Shown piece after piece: positions 23,398-33,003 of a stretch of DNA of 64,000 nucleotides; position 1 is the stretch's first letter; every line of letters starts with the position of its first letter. Origin of the DNA: Parietaria judaica (lineage: Eukaryota; Streptophyta; Magnoliopsida; Rosales; Urticaceae). The notes under the pieces are model-generated. The model worked only from the letters and a program-made list of their open reading frames with translations. It made no database searches and was not told where the DNA came from. A program made the position numbers and the translations under genes. The stretch is taken from positions 19,934,001 to 19,998,000 of the forward strand of contig OX940860.1 in NCBI GenBank assembly GCA_954871525.1, written 5' to 3'.

Positions 23398-26300
23398 ATG
23401 CCGAAGGCTTCTTCCACGCCTCGAAGCTCCGCGTATCTGAACGCTCTCACCCAGGAAAAAATCCAGAAGAAGCTCCAGAAGGTTCGTCACTCTCCATTTT
23501 TCAGAGCTTAATTTCGTGATCGGATGGGAGTTTCCGATCATGATTGTTTCTCTTCTATGGAAGCTTCCCAATCCGGTGAATTTAGGCATTTATTGCGTGC
23601 TGAAACTCTCTGCAGGCACTTACTTCTCCGAGTCAGAGGCTCAACTTGTTGCAGGAGCTCTTTGCTGATATAGCTTTGGAGGTCGATGATCGAGCCAAAG
23701 GTTAGGCAAGATTCTCGTGTTTGATTATCGCTATTAATCTGATCACTGCGTTCATAAATCATAATTAATTACATTTTGAGTATCAGATTAAGTACATTGT
23801 TGATCAGAGAAATTGGGTTGTTTTTGCGAGTGAAGACCTTTTTTAGCAAAGAAGCGAAAATAACGTGTCTCGTGACTCCGTCGTGAGTTTATTGATATAA
23901 AACTCGCTTACGGCGGATTAAAACCGTGGTTATAAATGGTCATCGGGATTTTCAGATAGCAGAAACTAAGATTATCCCGTTTAACAAATCTGCGAATGAA
24001 CTAATAAACAAAACAATCTAAAGAGTTGGTTGTGAGTGAAGACTTGTGTAATTGGTTTTCGTGTTCTTTTGGTTTTTCGAAATCGGGTTACAGATATCAT
24101 TCTCAGCCGGGACGACGAGGTGATTTCTCCTGCAGATGAGGGCGAGGGCGATTTATGTTTTTACGATGTTCTTGCTGATTATTATGTTCGGGTGCCTGAG
24201 AGCGGCGAACATATCCTGGATTTGATTGTCCAACTTTGGAGCCAGTCCTTCGCGTCGCATATATTTGCTCTCTTGTTCCACAAATGGGTAAATGAGCTTA
24301 GTTTTTTGGACATTGGTTTGTGAATGTTTAGTAATTTCATCGCACACCTAAGGTATTAGCAAATCAGTGTAGCGTGACCATCATGAAATTTATATGTTCA
24401 TATGTTTGATTTTTGCAGTTATTTGAAGCAGAACTTAACGACCCTGAAGTCCTTCTCCGTTTCTCGTCTGCTCTCGTTCAAGGTGCTACAAATTGCTTCT
24501 GGTATGAATAGTCAGATTTGACTAAAGATAATGGTGGATGATTAATAATATTTGAAGATAATTAAGCATCTCGTGTTCAACTTTACAACTAAGGATCTTG
24601 TCTTGAGTTCTTTACAACTAAGAATTTCGTCTCGCACTTAGTAGTTTAAGTAATTTTTTTTGTATTGAACAACTTGACTGGGGAAGCATTTTTTTATTTA
24701 TTGATCTTTGCCTTTGTAACTGTATTTGCATGTTATATGTAGGATTGACATCCAAACAAATACAAGACGTTTTCAAACCTTGTTTCGTGTAAGTATCTTC
24801 CGTTTTCTACTAAACTGATGAGAATGCCGCACCTTTTATTTTATTGAGTATTTAAGTCTTGTTGTCACTAACTTCCGACGATACAACGGATACAGTATCT
24901 ACTGGAGGAAGTTGTCTTGCCGTCACGGTTAAATAAAATACCTGTACAGGTCAGGCATTAGTACAGAATGTAGACAAATATCTTTTCTTTTAATATTATC
25001 ATTATTTCAAAAAAGCTTTCTCAAGTAGAATCTAACTTTAGCAGGTTTCGCTTTTCAGGCCCAGAGAGATCTGTACCTTCTACTTTCACGGTTTATACTC
25101 TTCTATAACTCAGGTAGGCTTGTGACGAACACCAATGTGAGTGTATGCGAAGCGTTAGCGGTTCACCTTATATGCTTCTCTTTTTTTTTTTTTACTCTGC
25201 AGTTGACAAGCTTCAAGACTTCTTCAAACAGTTTCCGGTTTTCCCAAATGCTTTTTTAATTGGTGGCCCGGCAGATTTTTTTGTCATTGAACTTTCGGAC
25301 CAGGTTTCTCTGTCACTTCTTTCCTTATAATTCAATAGAGTAATGCCCCCCTAAACTTTGATTTTGGCAGCAAACCCCCTATGTTACTTGGAGTGTTTTT
25401 TTTAGTTGTCTAGTTATTCAAGAACCTGTTGATAAAAACACCACGAGATTAGAGAAAAATAATAAATTGATGAAAACATCCTCAAATAGTCATACGTTGC
25501 ACATGTTGTTTAAAAAATATCGCCATTTTGTAATGCTTAGGGGGAAAACATCCTCAAATAGTCATACGTTGTTTAAAAGTATAGGAATGCTTCCGAAAAC
25601 TAAAGTTCAGGGGCTACTGGCAATTATTTTGTTAGAAAAAATTGCATGTCATAAGCATTCTAATATATGCTGATACCTTTTCTACAGCTACAAAAGCTAA
25701 AGACTGAACCGGTACTATTGCATTACCTTTCACAAATCAAGTTTCTTCAAGGTGGTATACATGCCATTTTATTCCTCTAATTTAATAGATTTACTTGATT
25801 TATTTACTTTCATCATTTGCTTAATTTTTGGTAGGCATGGAACTGAGAATGACAACAAGTACGAGGTTGAAAAGCTGCTTGTATAGCTTCACTTCTCCGG
25901 GAGGACCGATGTATCCAACTAGAGCTGTTCGTCACGCTGCCTGGGATACTCTGGATTTTCTTTTCCCCGTGAGTATCTCTTCTTTCCCAAATCACTTAGC
26001 CGAAACAATTTTTGTGTAGCGAGTTTTCAATGCTGATAAACAGTTTTCATAATTGGTCATCCTCGGAGGTGGAATTCTACGTTTTTGGACAAATATTCTT
26101 AGAGGGGGGAGAATACTTTGTTGGTTTTTGACGGAAATGATAATTTGGGGGCAAAGGCTAAATAGAAACAAAAAGTGTATGTAGTTAGTGGTCAAATATG
26201 GGCCAAATGTGCACTAAATTTGCACGTAAATTTTAATAATTTGCCGAGTTTTCTTAGTAGTAAGATTGTCAATAATATTACGTAAAGTCGGTTGTTTGCC

Positions 26301-26582
26301 CGTATATTAAAAATAGTCCTCACCAAGTCATCAACGCGATCTTTTATTTCTCCCACATTATAACTAAATAGACTTAACATTGCTCGAATGGCGGTTTTAC
26401 AGGTGGGACAGTATCCGCGGCATCTGATAAGCCTGTTTTTCAGACTACTGTATCCATGGTACTGGCCTTCTTCTTGTTGGAACTTCGTGGTGTCCTGCAT
26501 AAAGGCTCTTCTCTACTCATTGTTTGGACTCATCTTTTCGTGTTGGGACAAGCTCTTCAACCCTAAGAGGCACCACTCTTGA
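23398..26582 (+). CDS. conserved plant protein of unknown function, hydrophobic C-terminus
   Basis: Eleven exons by hand: 23398-23481, 23616-23700, 24094-24287, 24419-24501, 24743-24788, 24896-24949, 25059-25113, 25203-25303, 25688-25751, 25835-25968, 26403-26582; 359 residues with all junctions in phase. I recognise the sequence as a widely conserved plant protein of unknown role, probably matching At5g59960, which carries an unsupported 'pyrophosphate-energized pump' label. Seen: a basic Ser-rich N-terminus (MPKASSTPRSSAY), long helical stretches such as LLQELFADIALEVDDRAKD, the invariant-looking SPGGPMYPTRAVRHAAWD, and an aromatic hydrophobic C-terminus (SLFFRLLYPWYWPSSCWNF and a following segment) likely to associate with membrane. 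The ATG at 23398 was preferred over the in-frame 23305 ATG because family members begin MPKAS. No function is assigned. Confidence 0.88.
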
Positions 26583-28881
26583 GCCAAGCTGCTTTCGAGC
26601 CACTATATCTATATATATCGTATATTTTCTTGTATAATAACTTTCAACTTTCATGCAACATTTGGCTTTTTTCTGTCTATGCTTCTTACATAGTAAATAC
26701 CTGTCCCCTCCTTGTTTGAGTACATTGCTCTACTGAAGAGTTTTCAGTTTCACCGTCTTAGGGGAAAAATACAAACATATTTTGAAAACACTTTAAACGT
26801 ATTATAATATGAAACCATTATTATATTTTTTTTTATATATTTAATTTTGGAAATATTTAAATTGCTGTATAAAGTTGTATATAATTAATGATTTTGCACC
26901 AAGAACGCCATTAGTTGAAACTTGAAAGTGGTAAGACGAGCACTTAACATGGAAAAGTTGATAATTGAAAAGAATATGGAGGGAGAGAGTGAAGAAAAGG
27001 AATATAAGATGAAGACGATATCTTATAATTAACCATTTTTGTCTCGTAAAATATTATTTATATAATTAATCAGGCGTATCTGAAAATACAATATCTTGAG
27101 TACGTAAAAAAAAAGGTTAAAGAATGAATAATTGTAGAAAGAAAAATGGTTCGGCCAAACAAAGATGCAGGTCCCCGGCTGGCTTAGAAGTATACATCTC
27201 CTTATATGAAACCTCACTTCGAAACAACCGGACCACTCGATTTTTCTTCATTTTTTTCGTCAACAGAGGACGGACTACTCAAAATTTTGGACTCTGGTTC
27301 TCTTAGAAATGGGTCAGTAATTTATTGGCTATCTCCGTGTCATCCGAGGAACTATGCCGGTTTAGTCTATAGCTCTGACAAGATCGACAAACCTACTCGT
27401 CTTGGGCGTGTCAAATCACCGGCCTATCCAGCTAGACACGTGAACAAATATTCACATTATCCGCAGAACGAAACCGGTTGACGCCAGTGCCTAGTTGGAT
27501 TGTTGTCGCCTCTGATCACAAGACATTGGGGCCACAGACAGACACAAATTGTAAGCGCAAAACTAGACCCGCGAAAATTTTATACTTTACCGCAAATTTG
27601 GGTGTTAAGAGTTTTTTTTATTATCTTAAGAAATGCTAAATGCATGAAAGGTTTGTAGCCACTGCAAACTCCCCTACGCGTCGAGATCCATTGACTAAAT
27701 TTATTTGTTGCAAGCTGTGGTACAACTTCAAAGCTTCAACATTAGCAAAAATAAGAGGAGAAACTGAATAAATATTCTCTAAAATATCATTAATTATTCA
27801 TAAGCTTATTGAACAATTTTACCCTTGAATATCAAGATCTTTTAAACAATTTAAAAATTGTCTAAAAACTGTCTAAAAATGATATCCAATCAAAAGTAAA
27901 TATCATGACAAGTTTAAGCAAAAGAAAAAAAAAATGTTCTGAGTCAGACATCCTAGCATGGTTGGATTCACAACACACACAAAAAATCATGACAGCCTGT
28001 GAGATGCATAATTTTCCGGTCAAGAGCAGTTTCTGTCTCTTCACGACGAATACCAACAAAAAACCCTTTCGTGGTGAGTGAAGCAATCCTGGTTAGAACC
28101 CGTAAAAAAACGTGCAGAGTGCAAACCAGAGAGCCTTCACTCCCATGAACAAAAGAAGCCAGCAAATCAGGTCACTATGAAGAAAAACCACAACGATATG
28201 CAAAGTTCATACTTAACTAGAGATTAAACTATTCTTTTTCGGGTAATATCAAGCTCTGTAAAACCAACCTTTCATTCATTTCATTCAGATAAAGCAAGCA
28301 CTTAACATTTCCTTTTACGACGGAGTACCAAAGAGCTTTCCGATGATCGAAATGTGGAACTCCGTTCTTATATCATTCGTGCTTCCATCTGAATCTTGAA
28401 CTTGTGTTATAAACATTATGTTAATAATCTCCTGGAGATTATACCAAAAAACATAGAGCTACAGCACAAACCGCACCAACAAAAACCGAGGAAAAAAACA
28501 TTGAGTTCAAGTGAAGAGACAAACTCTACCTCGATGAAGGCATAGCAGCAGTGTGTGATTTCCTTAAGGCTCAATCGTTTCACACCTCGCAGCCACTGCT
28601 TTGTGCGTGCATGGAGGAGCCAGGACACCCCAACTTGATAGATACGACAAAAGGACGAAAGAATACCAGAAAGTGCTGGTGCAGATTACATACTATAACC
28701 CACACATTTCATCATACCGAGTCAAAAGGAAAAGTCAACAAGAAATGGCCAAAAGCGAGATCTAACAGCTGTTTCTCAGTTTTCTCTAGAAGTCGGTTTC
28801 TGGTAGAAGTACACAAAATAGAAGAAGGGGTTCTCAAACCATCAAGCCTAACAGCAAGCAAATAGATACACAGTCTTAATT
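26583..28881. other. intergenic DNA and 3' UTR of ALY
   Basis: AT-rich. A 91-codon plus-strand frame at 27206-27481 has balanced composition but no recognisable domain and is left uncalled. The bases just right of about 28300 are probably the 3' UTR of the minus-strand ALY gene. Confidence 0.45.
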
Positions 28882-30802
28882 TCAGTTCTCTTGCATGGCT
28901 TCGGAGTGGTACTTCGCCAAGTCCGCATCGAGATCATCGGCAGATATCTTTTCACCTTCGCCTCTTCCTCGGCCGCGACCCCTTCTCGGGCCACGGCCCC
29001 CACGGACTCCGCCGCCGCCGCCGCCGCCACCACCACCGCCACTACCACGTTGTCTTGCCTGGGCCCCACCCCTACCTTGTCCGCTGTAAATATAAATTAC
29101 AAAAGCTATTTCAGCACTGTGAAAATCAGATTATATGAAACCTAAGAGTAACAGAAGTACAGAACATAATATGCAAGGATGACTGACTAAATGACCAATT
29201 GACAATAAACGGAATCAAATGAACCTCCATCACGATGCACAAGTTCAATGATGAGATGACATAGATCACACAGTTTGTCAAACGTTGCTCACGATAAAAC
29301 ATGATTCTTGATTAACCAAATTACTTCAAGCAAACATGATACTTGACTTATAACCCCGCCTTGTTTAGATAAGAATCGTCAATTGGAAATTTTTGGGTGA
29401 CTTGCACGACTATTTATTTGAGACAATTTGTCTAAAAAAAACCTCACCACCTTGTACATGGAGGATGTAAGATAGTATTACACTTATTATACAGAATAAG
29501 TGACGACGATTCAAATAGGCAGCCAATAATATAACAATCTATATAATCCTAGCTAAAGGAAAATTCAGAGAAATAGAGCAGAAAATATACCCTCTAGGTA
29601 CTCCATTTGAATTTCCAAAAGCACCCCTGATGGATGGAGGAGGCACGGCAGGTGTTGTGATGTTAGTTCCCACGATCTCGATCTTCATTGGTTTCCCGTC
29701 CAGCTGGACATTGTTGTACTTTTTTACTGCTGCCACAGCATCTGATCTTCGCGAGTAGACTACTTCTGCGGTTCCCTGAGAAAAATAGTTTTTGCTTAGT
29801 TTTTTGCTCCAAACCACAGCCGCATAGAATGAAAATCATCAGAAGCCAAGCTTTACAAGGTACCTTCGATCTACCACTTCGATCGTAATGAATTGAAAAA
29901 CGTTTCAGGTCACCGACTTCAGAGAATAGCTCCTGCAAAAAGCGAATTTACATTTCAGAAAAGGAGGACAAATCCAAAATGTAAATTGATTATGAAATGA
30001 GCTAAATTGGGGGAAATTATCCAAGTAACTTTTAACCCTTTAACACCAAAACACAAGAACACTTCGATTCATTTTTTCTTAAAGTGGGATATACTCAAAC
30101 AAGCCCACATATGATATACTCAAATCTCAAGAACAGAATAAAAACTTGAACTTCACTAAATATTCAAACATTATATTATGTACACACAAACAATAAATAT
30201 TCAACCATAGACCTAAAGAACAACACCCAATGAAATTATATCATGTATAACATTAGACCTAAATTAACAACCAATATTTTGATGCTATGCGAACAATTTT
30301 CCAAAGATACCATAAGGCAAGATATTTTTTTCTTAACTAAAGGGGTTTTTCCTCGAGAAGCTGAAGAAATTCACCTTCACGTCTTCGTTGGAAACGCCGT
30401 AATCCAAGTTCGATATGTAAAGCTTCGTCCCGGTCTCGATCGCAGAGACTCTTCCGGGCTGAGCGCCGAATCCCGGCCCTTGATCCATGAACATATCGTG
30501 CTGCCACAACGACTCCGGTGCCTGATCCGATTTCAACACCAAAATTAAGCCCCTATTCACTTCAAAAGTCACCGATTAACCTAAAGATCCAGAGTCCGGC
30601 GATCGAGGCTGACCTTGGGCGGAGCAGCGACGTACGGCGCGGCGCGATTGGCTGCGCGATTCGGGATGCGGCGCGCGGGACCGGGGCCGGAACGGCCTCG
30701 GCCTCCGCCGACGCCGGCGCCGCCTCTGGAATTCGAAGATCCGGACTTTTTGTTGGTCTTGATGATGTCTTCGAGCGACATGCTCAACGGATCTGAAGCC
30801 AT
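28882..30802 (-). CDS. ALY: THO complex subunit 4 / ALY-REF mRNA export adaptor
   Basis: A nuclear RNA-binding adaptor linking the TREX complex to mRNA export. Five exons on the minus strand: 30802-30614, 30521-30375, 29932-29864, 29775-29591, 29083-28882; 263 residues. The N-terminal LSMSLEDIIKTNKK is the UAP56-binding motif of ALY proteins. An RGG-rich linker follows, then one RRM (residues about 95-170) with RNP2 LYISNL and an RNP1-like SKGTAEVVY. Next is a second Gly/Arg-rich region with a run of about ten glycines, and the C-terminal SADDLDADLAKYHSEAMQ UAP56-binding motif. The arrangement is complete. Plants have several ALY genes (ALY1-4); this resembles At5g59950 in size and context. 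Many RGG repeats suggest arginine methylation. Confidence 0.95.
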
Positions 30803-31016
30803 TTTGGCACGCAGAGATTGGATTTGGGGCAGAGAAGAACAAGGAGAAGACGAGAGCTAGGGTTTCTGTGGAGAGAAGAAGAAGCAGCTTCGTTTTCACG
30901 CGATTAGCTGGAGAGAGAAAGAGAGAGAGAGAACTGTGACTTTACGCGGATATGTTTTTTATTTTTTAAACTAATTATTTGGCTATATATTTATTAAATT
31001 CAGGACTGTTATCAGC

Positions 31017-31090
31017 GGTTTCGTGGTGTAGTTGGTTATCACGTCAGTCTAACACACTGAAGGTCTCCGGTTCGAACCCGGGCGAAGCCA
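31017..31090 (+). tRNA. tRNA-Val (anticodon AAC)
   Basis: A 74-nt cloverleaf. The acceptor arm GGTTTCG pairs with CGAAGCC followed by discriminator A. The D arm contains GTGTAGTTGGTTATCAC. The anticodon loop CTAACAC gives AAC, and the T arm is CCGGTTCGAACCCGG. There is no intron. A short run of Ts that would end Pol III transcription is found a little downstream. It is a nuclear-type tRNA. Confidence 0.96.
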
Positions 31091-32188
31091 AATTACTGCA
31101 AATGTATTTTATTATTATTTACACCAAGCAATTATTGCAGTATATTTTATTATTTACACCATGCAATTATCAATTTTTTTTGGATAAATGCTATAAAGCC
31201 TTCAAATTAATTCTAAGTACACATCATAAATTAATATTCTTAAATTACATAATATAACTTTAAATTTAGTTGAAGCTCGTCTATAAAAAGTTTAAGCATA
31301 GCCTGCACATAAGTGCTTCTTCATCGCATCATATTCAACTTCATAGTAATACTCACTTTAAATACGTTTTATTAAATTCATCCATTTAAACTAACCTTTC
31401 ATCGTATAATCAAGCTTGCTTTGCCTAGTGGTAAATCAATTGCAATTAGACTCTTTATGAGGTCTTGGGTTCAATCACCTGAGACGCAAAAATTGCGTAA
31501 GACATGTAATCTTGGCTGATAGTGCCTGCGGCCAATATTGTCGGTTGTTCTTACCGTCAGGGGTGGAGCCAGAACTCTGACTAAGAAGGAGCGAAAATTA
31601 ATTGGCTATAAATTTCATAATAAAAAGAGACATATAAATTACTATTATACATTGCATTATAACTATTTTTATGAACTTTTGATTTATAAAAATAATTCTT
31701 TAGGATCTCTATATGATTGGAAATCTACATGTTGCGTTCTCAAAATATTAATATAATTTTTTTCTAATATTTAAAACTTTGCACGTCTTAAATTGATTGG
31801 TGGTTTTTATTCTCTAGTTTTGTAAGTTGTAATCGTTTTAGTATACTTATAATTAAGTAAAGTACAAAATACCATGAAAAAAATTATAATCATAAAAGTG
31901 TTGCTAATTTTTTTTTTAAAATACGGTGGGTTTCGGAATTGAACCTTCTGATGTAATCTTGACCAATAATGCCACTCAATTAGAAAAGAAAAAAAAAAAA
32001 CTAAAACCACGTATAATTATACAAAGACTTTAATTAGCATATAAATATAAACTTATTATAATGAGAAATTTATGACTAAAAAAAATACATGTCTACAAAT
32101 TCAAAAACTGTAAATTTTGATGTGACATAAACCAAAATTTAATGTCACAAAAAAAAAAAATCAACTACAATAAATTTAAAATTCCCAA
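31091..32188. other. AT-rich intergenic DNA with short transposon relics
   Basis: Apart from the SINE-like copy at 31408-31560, a CAGGGGTGGAGCCAGA start at about 31558 resembles the terminus of a common plant hAT-type relic. A second inverted SINE-like piece at about 31909-31990 has a poly-T head and a reverse B-box-like GGTTCAATTCC. No coding gene seen. Confidence 0.45.
31408..31560 (+). mobile_element. tRNA-derived SINE-like element
   Basis: An A-box-like TTGCCTAGTGG (about 31421) and a B-box-like GGTTCAATC (31468-31476) lie about 46 bp apart, as in Pol III type 2 promoters. The body after them contains GGCTGATAGTGCC and is repeated in inverse orientation at about 12250-12297. Ends and target duplication are not resolved. 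Confidence 0.45.
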
Positions 32189-32539
32189 TCACGTCAATGA
32201 CCGGACAAAGCAGGCGGAGCCGGCAACAATGAGTGCGGCGAAGACGGTGGGCACGAAGAAGTCGTACTCCGACCGCCTCACCACGTGCGCCGGGAGACAC
32301 AAGACCTCCTTCGGATCGTCCAGCAATACGCGAACGAGGCCCTTGGCTTTGCACTGCTCGGAGAACGGCGACCCTGTCGATATCGCCGTCACGAACGCGA
32401 TTTCAGGCGCCAACGACGCCGCAGCCACCGTCACCGTCAGAAGAACCGTCCACGTCACAGCGCGGGAGATGGCAGTTCGCCTCGTCGGCGTCGCGATATC
32501 GTGGAAGATCGACTGGACTTCGTCTTCAGACACGGACAT
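32189..32539 (-). CDS. small plant membrane protein of unknown function
   Basis: A single-exon 116-residue protein beginning MSVSEDEVQSIFHDIA. Two hydrophobic stretches, residues about 28-51 and 94-112, suggest two membrane helices separated by a loop with LVRVLLDDPKEVLCLPA. I recognise this layout (short acidic N-terminus, IFHDIA.PTRRTA, CLPA in the loop) from conserved uncharacterised plant proteins, but know no function. The GC-rich codon use contrasts with its surroundings and supports a real gene. The start at 32539 is preferred over 32551 because the extra residues MIFQ are not family-like. It is divergent from the PPR gene, sharing a region of about 460 bp. Confidence 0.75.
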   Translation of the reverse strand: MSVSEDEVQSIFHDIATPTRRTAISRAVTWTVLLTVTVAAASLAPEIAFVTAISTGSPFSEQCKAKGLVRVLLDDPKEVLCLPAHVVRRSEYDFFVPTVFAALIVAGSACFVRSLT

Positions 32540-33003
32540 TTGAAAGATCAAAGAGTTCGGTTCGAAATTCTTTGACGTTATTGGTTTGGTCTAAAAAAAA
32601 AGAATATGGTTAGATAGCGAAGACAGTGTAATGACGAAACTACCCCCTGCGCGGTTCTATCGCTTACGACTTTGAGATCGCAGCGACGTCGTTCCACACG
32701 TCTGACCGAAAAGTCAGCCTCTGTTTTCCGCCTATTTACTTGCTTGCCATCGCCACACAAATATGATAGAGAGATATATTTATGGCATAAGTGACCAATC
32801 TTCCATGGAATACAATGTCATAAACTTATTGTACTTTTGCAGTAGTTAACCCTCAAGTTAACAACGACGACACTCTTACACATAAACGACAACCTAATTT
32901 GACAGAAGCAGCCATTGATGAACTACAGGCCAACCAATCCGCATCAAGCTTCAAGTTTTCCTCTGCCATGGCGGAAACCTAGACCTCCACTTCCAAGCCC
33001 GTG
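32540..33003. promoter_or_regulatory. shared divergent upstream region
   Basis: 464 bp between the divergent starts of the small membrane protein and the PPR gene. It probably contains both promoters and leaders. No clear TATA box or named element was identified. Confidence 0.5.

Noticed and set aside
25467..25573. Direct repeat around AAAACATCCTCAAATAG in an intron at 25467 and 25545
   Set aside because: A short intronic duplication of about 30 bp without further structure; not worth separate interpretation.
32233..32613. Arg/Ser/Pro-rich plus-strand frames (about 96-133 codons)
   Set aside because: They are shadows opposite the minus-strand membrane protein gene. Composition follows from its GC-rich codons.
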